This document shows positions 10,527-20,402 of a DNA stretch of 64,000 bases, one piece after another. Origin of the DNA: Photorhabdus khanii NC19 (GTDB taxonomy: Bacteria; Pseudomonadota; Gammaproteobacteria; Enterobacterales; Enterobacteriaceae). Position 1 is the stretch's first letter; each line of letters begins with the position of its first letter. Under the pieces are notes generated by a model that made no database searches, was not told the DNA's origin, and was given only the letters and a program-made list of their open reading frames with translations. A program made the translations under genes and the position numbers. The DNA is taken from the NCBI RefSeq assembly GCF_000517265.1, contig NZ_AYSJ01000013.1:351859-415858 (forward strand), read 5' to 3'.

Positions 10527-11519
10527 ATGCTCAGTAATTACAATAGGTTTAAATGTTTGTTAGTTGCCGTCATCTTATTTTCTGGTCTGGCAATTATCCC
10601 TTATAGTTTTGCCACTAATTGCCAATTTGATAAAGGATTTAAACCAGAAATCACTAATTTGTCTTTTGGAACCTTGTATGTTCCAAGAGATAAACCTATT
10701 GGCACAACCATTTACGAATATCGTGCAGATGAATTAGACAATAAAGGCAATGTTTTCTATTGCGATAAAAGAATAAATACATCATGGGGATATACAGCCT
10801 ATAAAAGTGCAGATTACAATAAGGATGCTATTTACGAATCTGGTGTTCCCGGTGTGGGTATCAGAATAAATACCTGGGGTCCTGGCTATGGCATGGATTG
10901 GCTACCCCGTATTACTCATAACCCTGTAAGTTGTGACCATTCAAACCGTTGGTATTGCGGTAATACATGGGGTTATCTGACTATTCAGTTGATAAAAATA
11001 GCACCAACAACAGGCTCCGGTTTGGTCAAAAGTGATCAATTAATTCAGGCACGAGTAAATGATCGCATCGTTCATACTTATCGTTTAGGCAACACCCGGA
11101 TTATTACCAAAAGCTGTTCGCTGAAAGATACCAATATTACTGTTCCTATGGGCGATATCAAAAAAAGCGATTTTTCTGGTGTTAACAGCACCGCAGGAGG
11201 AAAAGATTTCGAGGTTATTTTAGATTGTGATGATAATGTTCAAATTCAATTAATGCTTGATGGCAAAGAAGCAAAGAATAGCTTAAATCATGTATGGGCA
11301 CTTGATCAGAATTATAATCGCACAACGGCTTCCGGTGTTGGTATGCAAATCCTTTATAACAACCAACCAGTCATTATTCACTCACAAATCAATATCGGTA
11401 ACAGCTATTCAGGTGGGAAGTATTCTATTCCTTTACGAGCCCGTTATTTCCAGACAGACCGCAATGTTACCCCCGGTCAAGCAAATGCAACCGCAACAAT
11501 GACATTAACTTATCAGTGA
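10527..11519 (+). CDS. two-domain fimbrial tip/adhesin subunit
   Basis: 330 residues, about twice the length of a pilin, starting 19 nt after the usher stop. A signal peptide (cut near SFA/TNCQ) is followed by an aromatic-rich, Cys-containing N-terminal domain (about 25-190; WYCGNTWGYLTIQ). A C-terminal pilin domain follows (about 195-330; SCSLKDTNITVPMGDI, and ending TATMTLTYQ). This two-domain plan is that of tip adhesins, so it probably binds the host or surface receptor. Receptor specificity cannot be inferred. A hairpin terminator follows. Confidence 0.82.
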   Translation: MLSNYNRFKCLLVAVILFSGLAIIPYSFATNCQFDKGFKPEITNLSFGTLYVPRDKPIGTTIYEYRADELDNKGNVFYCDKRINTSWGYTAYKSADYNKDAIYESGVPGVGIRINTWGPGYGMDWLPRITHNPVSCDHSNRWYCGNTWGYLTIQLIKIAPTTGSGLVKSDQLIQARVNDRIVHTYRLGNTRIITKSCSLKDTNITVPMGDIKKSDFSGVNSTAGGKDFEVILDCDDNVQIQLMLDGKEAKNSLNHVWALDQNYNRTTASGVGMQILYNNQPVIIHSQINIGNSYSGGKYSIPLRARYFQTDRNVTPGQANATATMTLTYQ

Positions 11520-11531
11520 TAAATTAACCTG

Positions 11532-11565
11532 CATCAGCTATAGAAATTTTATTTTTTAGCTGATG
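11532..11565 (+). terminator. hairpin after the fimbrial operon
   Basis: Arms catcagcta (11532-11540) and tagctgatg (11557-11565), followed by T-rich sequence. Confidence 0.55.
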
Positions 11566-11578
11566 TGTTATTGTTTAA

Positions 11579-11690
11579 TTATTTTATTTCTATCTTGGGA
11601 ATTAGTTCATCCAGCGTAGCCGATAAGTTCATATTCAGGCTACGGGCGGCGTCTACCAGATCAGTTGTAAGGGTCTTCTTAAAATGATTT
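11579..11690 (-). pseudogene. remnant of a CcdA-type antitoxin
   Basis: The minus strand reads TTDLVDAARSLNMNLSATL then DELIPKIEIK and a stop. This resembles the start of CcdA-family antitoxins (a leucine-rich helix with the pattern VdeAralginlS). There is no start codon before the in-frame stop upstream, the DNA-binding/toxin-binding remainder is missing, and no CcdB toxin follows. A short decayed piece is the most likely reading; assignment is tentative because of its size. Confidence 0.35.
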
Positions 11691-11988
11691 TTTCTTCAAC
11701 CATATTATTTTTACCTTATCCTTTTTGTAACCACTATCCATTCTTAAGTTATTTATTTTATCAATTAATTTATAAAAAATTTCTTTTTATTATAAAATTA
11801 TGCTTTTAAAACCGTTTGTTAGATTTAAAAATAAATTTCTTAATATATAGATTTTAGATAAATCTATCCTGCACTCTTGTACGATACGGGAAATCAAAAT
11901 ATTAGAATTTACGAATATCATTCTTGAAATGGTATGTCCAGAAAGGTATTCTTTACAACGAGTTGAACTTCGATTAAGGAAAGGTACC

Positions 11989-12279
11989 CATGAAACCATC
12001 CGTTATTCTTGAGCTCAAACGAAATGCGGTGCGAAAGCTACTAGTCGCTTTCGCACAGCAAACCCGCGCATCTTTGGCTCAGTGCTCCATGGCACCGACC
12101 AAGATGGTAGTGACCTCGATCTGTTAGTCGATGCGTTGCCCGGTACAACACTGTTCGATTTAGGTGGTCTGCAAGTCGAACTAGAATCGCTGCTCGGCGT
12201 ACACGTCGATCTGTTGACCCCTGCCGACTTGCCACCTAAATTCCGGGCTAAGGTGCTTACGGAGGCACAGCCGATATGA
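11989..12279 (+). pseudogene. MNT-type nucleotidyltransferase antitoxin gene with a frameshift
   Basis: The frame begins MKPSVILELKRNAVRKL and then shifts. The rest of the protein (RFRTANPRIFGSVLHGTD then SDLDLLVDALPG) continues in another frame and ends AKVLTEAQPI. The GS...SDLDLLVD pattern is the nucleotidyltransferase motif of MntA-like antitoxins. The break, near 12040, is equivalent to the loss of one base. The stop overlaps (ATGA) the start of a HEPN-toxin fragment, the standard MNT-HEPN order. Its GC-richer composition differs from the AT-rich DNA just before it, suggesting import. Confidence 0.75.
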
Positions 12280-12395
12280 ACGGGAACTGTCTCCCTGACT
12301 ACTTCGAACATATGCGACAAGCTACAACGGATGCGTGCAACTTCGTGTCAGCTATTAGCCACCTCTTTTTCAGAAGTGGCTTTACTGGCTTATAA
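12276..12395 (+). pseudogene. HEPN toxin gene, N-terminal fragment only
   Basis: It starts at the ATG overlapping the stop of the nucleotidyltransferase gene. The first 24 codons (MNGNCLPDYFEHMRQATTDA then CNFV) match the N-terminus of DUF86/HEPN toxins. After that the reading frame runs into unrelated sequence and stops at codon 40. The RNase/AMPylation-target motif (RxxxxH) of the toxin is missing, so no active toxin can be made. Confidence 0.65.
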
Positions 12396-12441
12396 AAAAC
12401 AATATTGCTGAAATGTAAACTGCCTTTACCGCTCTCCTTAA

Positions 12442-15400
12442 TTAGGAAGCAATCTGTTCCATATTCTGCAAAATTCGTTTATCAGAGATCGGATATGGCG
12501 TACCCAGTTGCTGAGCAAACAAACTGATCCGTAATTCTTCTATCATCCAACGAATCTCTTGCACCTCAGGTAACTGCTTCTGTTGCAGTGATAATTTCGC
12601 CAACCATAGTTGCCACTGCTGCTGAACATTCTCGACTCGCCCCATTTGCGTCCGATCCCTATGTGGGTCAATCGCCAATTTTTCAAGGCGACGGTCAATA
12701 CCGTGCAAATAACGCAAAACATCCGGTAAACGTTTCCAGCTATTAGCGGTGACAAATCCTCTGAAAACTAAACCAGAAAGCTGTGCTTTGATATCAGATA
12801 ACGCCAGAGCCAGCGAAATATCAACCCTACCCTTAAGACGCTTATTAATCGCAAAAACAGTGGTGAGTATCTGTTCCACCTGCCTGGCTATTTCCACAAC
12901 GGTATCATTCAACTCAGCCCGAACCTTATTCTGTAGTTGAATAAAAGTCTGTTCATTCCAAGCCGGTCCACCATTCCCCGCTATTAATTTATCAACGCCA
13001 CAAGAGATACAATCGTCAATTAAATCCAATACCTTGCCATAAGGATTAAAATAAAGCCCCAATTTGGATTTGTTCGGCAATTTCTCATGTAAATATTTAA
13101 TGGGTGAAGGAATATTTAGCAATAACAGACGACGGGTGCCTTCCCACATGGCAGTCTGTTGTTCCAGTTCAGTTTCAAACAATCTGATACCGATGCTCTC
13201 TTTTTCATCCACCAGCGCCGGAAATGCTTTAACAGAGTAACCTCCACGTTTTTGCTCATATCGTTCCGGTAATTCACCGAAGCTCCAAATATGCAGTCCA
13301 CTCTGTTCAATACCATCATCGGCAACAGCTGAAAGCGTCTCCTGAACTTTCTCTTTCAATCGTAATTTCAGCGCTGCTAAATCTTTGCCTTCAGCGATAG
13401 CCCGGTTCTTTTCTCCTGCCACCCGGAATGTCATTTTGAGGTGATCGGGCACTTGTGCTAACTGCCAATCATCACGTGACACTGTCACACCAGTCATACG
13501 CCGTAATTCTTTCTCAAGACTATCCAACAAAGTGGATTGGGGTTGAGGCACCCGCTCCATAAATGCCTGAGCATAGTTTGGCGCCGGCACAAAATTACGC
13601 CGCACCGGTTTCGGCAATGATTTAATCAGAGCGACGACAAGATCATAGCGAATACCTGGGATCTGCCAATCAAACCCTGCATCTTTAACCTGATTCAGTA
13701 CCGGCAGTGGAATATGAACCGTCACACCATCGGCTTCTGTGCCCGGCTCAAACTGATAACTAAGCCGTAATTTCAGTGCATCTTGATACCAATAATTAGG
13801 GTAATCCAACGCGCTGATTTTATCCGCATCACCTTTGATCAACATATTTTTTTCAAAGTTGAGCAGGTCCGGTTGCGCTCTATTCGTCTTCAACCACCAG
13901 CGATCGAAATGACCCGTAGAAACCACACTCTGAGGTATACGTTGATCATAGAAACTGAACAGGATTTCATCATCCACCAGAATGTCACGACGGCGGGATT
14001 TATGTTCCAGCTCCTCAATTTCCTCACGTAATTTCAGATTCGCCCGGAAAAATGCATGCCGGGTTTGCCAGTCGCCTTCCACCAGCGCATGGCGGATAAA
14101 CAATTCACGGCAAAGCATTGGATCAATTTTACTGTAATTAATCAAACGACTCGCCACAATTGGCAGTCCATATAAAGTGACTTTCTCCTTAGCCATTGTC
14201 GCACCCTGCGATTTTTGCCAATGCGGTTCGCTATAATGGTGCTTCACTAGATGTGTGGCTAACGGTTCAATCCACTCAGGTTCTATCCGCGCAGCAATAC
14301 GCCCCCACAAACGATTGGTTTCAACCAGTTCCGCAACCATTGCCCATTTAGGTGGCTTTTTGAATAAGCCGGAGCCAGGAAAAATAGAAAAACGAGCATT
14401 GCGCGCACCAGTATATTCCTGCTTATCTGTATCTTTTTGGCCGATATGCGATAACAGCCCAGAAAGTAACGAAACATGAATACTGCGATAATCTGCATCC
14501 TGACTATTTACCGGCAGACCGACTTCTTTTACAACTTGTCGTAACTGGGTATATACGTCCTGCCATTCTCTGACTCTCAGATAGTTAAGATAATCCTGAC
14601 GGCAAAGCTTGCGGAATTGCGAAGAAGAAAGCTCCTTTTGCTGCTCTTTCAGAAAATCCCATAATTTCAGAAATGCAATAAAGTCAGAATCTTTGTCGGC
14701 AAACCGACGATGTTTCTCATCAGAAACCTGCTGTTTCTCCAGTGGCCTCTCTCTTGGATCCTGAATAGACAGCGCAGAAGTAATTACCATCACTTCACGC
14801 ACACAACCGTGATGACGGGCTTCCAGTACCATACGTGCCAACCGGGGATCAACCGGAAGTTGAGCAAGTTGCTGCCCTATTAATGTCAGACGGTAATTAC
14901 CCTTCACCGTTGCGTGCTGGTCAATCGCCCCAAGCTCTTCCAGAAGCCGGACACCATCCTGAATATTACGTTTATCAGGCGGTTGCACAAATGGAAATGC
15001 GCCGATATCCCCAAGGCCAATGGATGTCATTTGCAAAATGACCGATGCCAAATTAGTCCGCAAAATTTCTGGATCAGTAAACTCTGGCCGTGAAAGGAAA
15101 TCATCTTCTGAATACAGGCGAATACAAATCCCGTCAGATACACGCCCACAACGTCCTTTCCGCTGATTAGCCGATGCCTGAGATATTGGCTCAATCGGCA
15201 ATCGCTGGACTTTCGTCCGATAACTGTAACGACTGATACGTGCATATCCGGTATCAATCACATATTTAATTCCCGGTACAGTCAAAGACGTTTCTGCCAC
15301 GTTAGTGGCCAGCACAATTCTTCGGCCGGCATGCGATTGAAAAATCCGGTTCTGATCACTATTAGAAAGACGTGCAAACAGCGGCAATACTTCGGTATGA

Positions 15401-16185
15401 CGCAAATTCAATTTATTCAAAGCATCGGCTGTATCACGAATTTCCCGCTCACCACTCATAAAGACCAGGATATCCCCAGGCCCTTCACGGCCCAGTTCAT
15501 CAACAGCATCAATAATTGCTTCAAGCTGATCCCGCTCTCCATCACTGTCTTCAGCTATTACAGGCCGATAACGCACCTCTACCGGATAAGTTCGGCCAGA
15601 AACTTCAATAATGGGTGCATGATGAAAATGACGAGAAAAACGTTCAGGATCGATAGTCGCTGAAGTGATGATTACTTTCAGATCAGGACGTTTTGGCAAT
15701 AACTGACGCAAGTAGCCCAGAATAAAATCAATATTCAAACTACGTTCATGTGCCTCATCAATAATGAGCGTGTCATACTGTTTAAGCAGTCTGTCATTTT
15801 GCAGTTCCGCCAGCAAAATACCATCTGTCATCAGTTTAACCAGCGTATTATCACTGACATGATCACTGAAACGGACTTTATAACCTACAGCTGAACCCAC
15901 TGAGGTTTCCAACTCTTCCGCCAGGCGATTGGCAACCGCGCGAGCAGCCAGCCGACGGGGTTGAGTATGACCAATCAATCCTTTTATTCCCCTGCCCAAT
16001 TCGAGGCAAATTTTGGGGATCTGCGTTGTTTTACCCGAACCGGTTTCGCCAGCAATAATCACAACCTGATGATCACGAATAGCTTTGTAGATATCATCTT
16101 TCTTCTGGCTGACTGGCAGGTTTTCTGGATATTTGATTGTTGGACAAACGGCCTGACGATTAATGATTTTCTGAGACTCTTTCAC
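12442..16185 (-). CDS. hrpA: ATP-dependent RNA helicase HrpA
   Basis: 1247 residues of a DEAH-box helicase. Walker A is GETGSGKTT (46-54), DEAH is at 143-146, the SAT motif is ITSATIDPERF, and motif VI is QRKGRCGR. Helicase-associated domains and the long HrpA-specific C-terminal region follow, ending near LGTPYPISDKRILQ as in E. coli. HrpA acts on ribosomes and mRNA in the cytoplasm, including rescue of collided ribosomes. The frame opens with a GTG and an in-frame TAA lies just upstream. The N-terminus is therefore some 50-60 residues shorter than the E. coli protein as I remember it (about 1300), though the helicase core is complete. The ribosome-binding site for this GTG is poor. Confidence 0.93.
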   Translation of the reverse strand: MKESQKIINRQAVCPTIKYPENLPVSQKKDDIYKAIRDHQVVIIAGETGSGKTTQIPKICLELGRGIKGLIGHTQPRRLAARAVANRLAEELETSVGSAVGYKVRFSDHVSDNTLVKLMTDGILLAELQNDRLLKQYDTLIIDEAHERSLNIDFILGYLRQLLPKRPDLKVIITSATIDPERFSRHFHHAPIIEVSGRTYPVEVRYRPVIAEDSDGERDQLEAIIDAVDELGREGPGDILVFMSGEREIRDTADALNKLNLRHTEVLPLFARLSNSDQNRIFQSHAGRRIVLATNVAETSLTVPGIKYVIDTGYARISRYSYRTKVQRLPIEPISQASANQRKGRCGRVSDGICIRLYSEDDFLSRPEFTDPEILRTNLASVILQMTSIGLGDIGAFPFVQPPDKRNIQDGVRLLEELGAIDQHATVKGNYRLTLIGQQLAQLPVDPRLARMVLEARHHGCVREVMVITSALSIQDPRERPLEKQQVSDEKHRRFADKDSDFIAFLKLWDFLKEQQKELSSSQFRKLCRQDYLNYLRVREWQDVYTQLRQVVKEVGLPVNSQDADYRSIHVSLLSGLLSHIGQKDTDKQEYTGARNARFSIFPGSGLFKKPPKWAMVAELVETNRLWGRIAARIEPEWIEPLATHLVKHHYSEPHWQKSQGATMAKEKVTLYGLPIVASRLINYSKIDPMLCRELFIRHALVEGDWQTRHAFFRANLKLREEIEELEHKSRRRDILVDDEILFSFYDQRIPQSVVSTGHFDRWWLKTNRAQPDLLNFEKNMLIKGDADKISALDYPNYWYQDALKLRLSYQFEPGTEADGVTVHIPLPVLNQVKDAGFDWQIPGIRYDLVVALIKSLPKPVRRNFVPAPNYAQAFMERVPQPQSTLLDSLEKELRRMTGVTVSRDDWQLAQVPDHLKMTFRVAGEKNRAIAEGKDLAALKLRLKEKVQETLSAVADDGIEQSGLHIWSFGELPERYEQKRGGYSVKAFPALVDEKESIGIRLFETELEQQTAMWEGTRRLLLLNIPSPIKYLHEKLPNKSKLGLYFNPYGKVLDLIDDCISCGVDKLIAGNGGPAWNEQTFIQLQNKVRAELNDTVVEIARQVEQILTTVFAINKRLKGRVDISLALALSDIKAQLSGLVFRGFVTANSWKRLPDVLRYLHGIDRRLEKLAIDPHRDRTQMGRVENVQQQWQLWLAKLSLQQKQLPEVQEIRWMIEELRISLFAQQLGTPYPISDKRILQNMEQIAS

Positions 16186-16429
16186 CTTATTTTAGTCCTT
16201 AGTGACTTTTTACTTTGCTGATTAGCCAGTTTTTGCTGATGACATAGTAGCATATCCTATTTATTGGCAATAATTTCAGCGAGTATTCCTGCTGCTATAG
16301 TCAACACAGATAAATGTTATTCAATAAATTTGAATGCTAATCTCTAAATATTGATCTATTACCAGAAGATAATAACTCATAGAATAACTGTATCGTGATT
16401 AACAAGTGAACGAACAAAAGTTAATTTAA

Positions 16430-17041
<612 letters not shown>

Positions 17042-17066
17042 TAATTACACTCTATTCATACATTAC

Positions 17067-17228
17067 CTATATATTATATTGCTGCATTTTGCGCACCTCC
17101 CGGTGCGCTTTTATTTCTTCAACCATTTCCCTGAGGTAACCAGAAACCTTGAATAACCAATGGGGAATAGAAAACCATACCATCAGCACCACCAATGGCA
17201 TCAGTACAATGCCTCTTTTGATTATCAA
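17067..17228 (-). CDS. possible 53-residue single-span membrane protein
   Basis: A short frame convergent with azoR. It begins at a TTG with an excellent ribosome-binding site (AGGAGAGG, 7 nt spacing) and reads MIIKRGIVLMPLVVLMVWFS, IPHWLFKVSGYLREMVEEIK and so on. The first part is one hydrophobic span after a short basic leader. The rest is a charged amphipathic tail (EEIKAHREVRK). I recognise no family. The good ribosome-binding site and the membrane-protein-like layout support a real gene; the non-ATG start and small size weaken it. Confidence 0.45.
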   Translation of the reverse strand: MIIKRGIVLMPLVVLMVWFSIPHWLFKVSGYLREMVEEIKAHREVRKMQQYNI

Positions 17229-17469
17229 ATTATTGCCTCTCCTTATTAAGCCTTAGATCGGTTACTTCTATTGTTATTCCATAATTTAGTAGACACATCT
17301 CAAACTAAGATATTGATTATTAAGTAAATTTTGTTGAACATGTAGGAAAACAACAAGCAATACCCTTATAGCGTTACTTAATTTATCGGTTTATTTAATC
17401 CTTTACGTCAGCAATAATTTAAGTCCTAAACAATTTATTAGCTACTTAAATTATGACGGAGATAATTCC

Positions 17470-18474
17470 ATGAAATTAGTCGTTTACAGTACCAAACAGT
17501 ATGACTATAAACATCTGGAGCTGGTTAATCAAAAGCTCGGGTTTGATTATGATTTTGAGTTTTTCGATTTTCCTCTCAGTTCAAAAACTGCCAAAAATGC
17601 TATCGGTGCAGATGCTGTTTGTATTTTCGTTAACGATAATGCTGATCGTGAAGTACTTGAAGAATTGGCTGGAATGAATATAAAAATCCTCGCACTGCGT
17701 TGTGCAGGTTTTAATAATGTCGATTTGGACGCAGCTAAAGAATTGGGCATTCAGGTTGTTCGGGTTCCGGCCTATTCTCCTGAGGCAGTTGCTGAACATA
17801 CCATTGGATTAATCCTGTGTTTAAACCGCCGTATTCATCGGGCTTATCAACGCACCCGTGACGCCAATTTTTCTCTTGATGGCCTGATTGGTTTCAATAT
17901 GCACAACCGTACAGCGGGAATTATTGGAACAGGTAAGATTGGTGTCGCAACTCTACGTATCCTCAAAGGGTTCGGCATGCGCCTGTTAGCCTGTGATCCA
18001 TACCCTAATCAAGCTGTTTTGGATCTCGGTGCTGAATATGTCGATCTGGATACACTGTATGCGCAATCCGATGTGATATCCCTTCATTGTCCGCTGACAT
18101 CAGAAAACTATCATCTGCTGAATGAACTTGCTTTCAGCAAAATGAAAAACGGCGTCATGATCGTTAATACCAGCCGTGGCGCTCTGATTGATTCCGTAGC
18201 CGCTATTAACGCATTAAAACAGCAAAAAATTGGCGCTCTGGGTATGGACGTTTATGAAAATGAACGCGACCTCTTCTTTGAAGACAAATCTAATGACGTG
18301 ATTCAGGATGATATTTTTCGTCGCTTGTCTTCATGTCATAACGTGCTGTTTACCGGTCATCAGGCATTTCTGACAGAAGAAGCCTTGACCAGTATCAGTG
18401 AAACTACGCTGAGAAATATCCAGCAATTAATCAACGGGAAAAATTGCCCGAACATTGTTAGTAAGTACCCTTAA
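17470..18474 (+). CDS. ldhA: fermentative D-lactate dehydrogenase
   Basis: 334 residues of the D-2-hydroxyacid dehydrogenase family. The NAD-binding loop is GTGKIG (153-158). NTSRGALID holds the substrate-contacting arginine region, and GHQAFLTEEA contains the catalytic His. It reduces pyruvate to D-lactate with NADH in mixed-acid fermentation. It is followed after 22 nt by hslJ, as in E. coli, and the two probably share a transcript ending at the hairpin near 18945. Confidence 0.95.
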   Translation: MKLVVYSTKQYDYKHLELVNQKLGFDYDFEFFDFPLSSKTAKNAIGADAVCIFVNDNADREVLEELAGMNIKILALRCAGFNNVDLDAAKELGIQVVRVPAYSPEAVAEHTIGLILCLNRRIHRAYQRTRDANFSLDGLIGFNMHNRTAGIIGTGKIGVATLRILKGFGMRLLACDPYPNQAVLDLGAEYVDLDTLYAQSDVISLHCPLTSENYHLLNELAFSKMKNGVMIVNTSRGALIDSVAAINALKQQKIGALGMDVYENERDLFFEDKSNDVIQDDIFRRLSSCHNVLFTGHQAFLTEEALTSISETTLRNIQQLINGKNCPNIVSKYP

Positions 18475-18496
18475 AATAATATATTAGGAGATAAAT

Positions 18497-18922
18497 ATGA
18501 AAAAAATACTACCTTTGGCAACAGCCACTTTATTGTTAGCCACATTTCAGGCTTCAGCGACAGAAAACGTGTCAGTCGATGATTTACTACATCACAGATT
18601 TGTTCTGGTGAGCGTTAATGGCGAAGTCGCGAAAAATCAAGATGGTCGCGTACCATCCATTGAATTCGGTGAAAAACTGCATATCTCCGGCTCCATGTGT
18701 AATAACTTTATGGGTCAGGGTAAGCTGAAAAATGGTGTACTGACAGTTAAAAATCTGGCCAGCACTCAGATGCTTTGCTCAGATGATAAATTGAACAGAT
18801 GGGATCACTTGATTGGTAAGGTATTAGAAGATGGCGTCAGAGTCACACTGAAAGATCAAAAGCTGACCCTGTCCAACCATGGCAATAAACTGGTTTATAA
18901 ACTAAAGGATTATGTCCAGTAA
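18497..18922 (+). CDS. hslJ: META-domain lipoprotein/heat-shock protein HslJ
   Basis: 141 residues with a signal-like N-terminus (MKKILPLATATLLLATFQAS). A META/HslJ domain follows, marked by FVLVSVNGE, FGEKLHISGSMCNNFMGQG and ASTQMLCSDD. No lipobox Cys sits at the expected position, so I read it as a soluble periplasmic form. In E. coli hslJ is linked to novobiocin resistance and heat shock; the mechanism is not known. It lies just downstream of ldhA. Confidence 0.88.
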   Translation: MKKILPLATATLLLATFQASATENVSVDDLLHHRFVLVSVNGEVAKNQDGRVPSIEFGEKLHISGSMCNNFMGQGKLKNGVLTVKNLASTQMLCSDDKLNRWDHLIGKVLEDGVRVTLKDQKLTLSNHGNKLVYKLKDYVQ

Positions 18923-18944
18923 TCAGAAAGTAAGTTAGTTTCAG

Positions 18945-18970
18945 GTGCCGGAAAGCGCTTTCCGGCATTT
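18945..18970 (+). terminator. intrinsic terminator of ldhA-hslJ
   Basis: A perfect inverted repeat (tgccggaaag / ctttccggca) is followed by TTTT. Confidence 0.85.
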
Positions 18971-19033
18971 TAAGCCTACAGTTGGATTAACCTCGCCATC
19001 TGAACTGTTCTACAGCAATATGTCGTCAATTTA

Positions 19034-19059
19034 ATAAAAAAAGCCGCAACTAAGCGGCG
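19034..19059 (-). terminator. minus-strand terminator for the gene at 19107
   Basis: Read on the minus strand this is a GC-rich hairpin (gccgc / gcggc) followed by a run of seven T. Confidence 0.75.
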
Positions 19060-19106
19060 TGTGTGGCAAAACCCATAAAAAGTTAGAATTGTTTTCTATT
19101 AATTCA

Positions 19107-19745
19107 CTATTTATTAGGAAGCTTAATCTTGGAAATAATGGCTAACCTATCCATATAATATTCTGCATCGCCCCACAACCAACTCTGCTCTTTACCAACA
19201 TCATCCTCAGTTAAGATATTTCTCAGTTCACAAGTCATAACATCATAACCATAAACATAAAGCCCAAACTGTAATGCTTCATACATTCGAGCTTGCCAGA
19301 AAGAGATATCGTCTATTATTTGATTGACGTTTGAAGCAGCGACATCATGTGTTCTAATCAGATAGTGAAAAAAGATTTTAGCTGCTAAATCACTTAATGC
19401 CGCTTTATGTTTTGGTTTCTTCGTTCTCCACACAAGCGTCTGAGATGCAGGACGACAGTTAAGCACCAAGTCATTCATCACAATAACTTTGTTGTAATAA
19501 ACAACTTCCTTAGCGTCATCACTGAGTAACGCCAATTCAAAATGGGGCTCATCTATATCCAAATCTAACCGACTATCAACTCTGACCAATCGGTAGCCTG
19601 GTGGAAGAATGAGTTCATCCACATCATTCACAATATCAGTACCAGAGGAATCAAAAACATCATACAGGGTACGATTGAGCTCTGGCTCATTCAGGTGGCT
19701 GAAATCATTGGTAATTTTTTCTATGTTTTCCGAATGTCTTGGCAT
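19107..19745 (-). CDS. hypothetical protein, 212 residues
   Basis: I do not recognise a family. The protein is soluble and acidic, with no signal peptide or membrane span. The N-terminus (MPRHSENIEKI) is polar. The middle has beta-like segments (YRLVRVDSRLDLDIDEPHFE). The C-terminal half is helical and aromatic (FFHYLIRTHD, WQARMYEALQFGLYVYGYDV). It is a single-gene unit with its own terminator, wedged between hslJ and ycgN where E. coli has other genes. This suggests a lineage-specific insertion. Codon use is not visibly aberrant. Confidence 0.75.
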   Translation of the reverse strand: MPRHSENIEKITNDFSHLNEPELNRTLYDVFDSSGTDIVNDVDELILPPGYRLVRVDSRLDLDIDEPHFELALLSDDAKEVVYYNKVIVMNDLVLNCRPASQTLVWRTKKPKHKAALSDLAAKIFFHYLIRTHDVAASNVNQIIDDISFWQARMYEALQFGLYVYGYDVMTCELRNILTEDDVGKEQSWLWGDAEYYMDRLAIISKIKLPNK

Positions 19746-19946
19746 ATTTTATGCTTCCTCTAATAAACCACAGGTTTAATTACCTTTAGGTAATAGTATA
19801 GATGCAATTATATACAATCAACCTTTAGTTCATTTTTGGTGGATACATGTACTGAATAACTGAGTTTTAGGGCCAGATCCCATTTGGGAGAAGACATAAT
19901 AAGAGTAATAGAAAAATAATTTATTAAATTACAGTTAGTTAAATCA

Positions 19947-20381
19947 TTATTCAGGTTTATTAATAATATGGTCTTCCCATTCCACAACATCAATTTCTCG
20001 TACAGCGATATGCCTGACAGAGATTCTTTCGCTATGCATTGCTGATTTAGACCCTCTAATCAGTGGATGCCAGGGTAACAATGTCTTCCCTTCTGCAAGC
20101 AAACGATATGCACAAGTCATTGGCAACCATTCAAACGTTGGCAAATTGTAGCGAGTCAGTTTGATACAATCCGGTTCGTATCTGAAACGATCTTCGTAAT
20201 TTTTGCATTGACAAGTTTTTATATTAAGTTGATTACAGGCAACGTTAGTAAAATAAATTTCATCGGTATCATCATCCATTAATTTATGTAGACAGCATTG
20301 CCCACAACCATCACATAGCGATTCCCATTCTTTATCCGTCATCTGATCCAGGGTTTTTACCTGCCAGAAAGGTTGAGACAT
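19947..20381 (-). CDS. ycgN: YcgN/YkgJ-family cysteine-cluster protein
   Basis: 144 residues. [11 protein letters not shown] near the N-terminus and [17 protein letters not shown] form the Cys cluster of the UPF0260 (YkgJ-like) family, proposed to hold a metal or Fe-S centre. [17 protein letters not shown] near the C-terminus is also family-typical. Function is unknown. It is followed on the same strand by no other gene, and ycgM lies 22 nt upstream, so ycgM-ycgN probably form a unit. Confidence 0.9.
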   Translation of the reverse strand: MSQPFWQVKTLDQMTDKEWESLCDGCGQCCLHKLMDDDTDEIYFTNVACNQLNIKTCQCKNYEDRFRYEPDCIKLTRYNLPTFEWLPMTCAYRLLAEGKTLLPWHPLIRGSKSAMHSERISVRHIAVREIDVVEWEDHIINKPE

Positions 20382-20402
20382 AACTTCTGCTATTCCTTAT
20401 AT

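Noticed and set aside
12082-12279. A 65-codon ORF as a stand-alone small protein
   Set aside because: It is the downstream part of the frameshifted nucleotidyltransferase antitoxin, not an independent gene.
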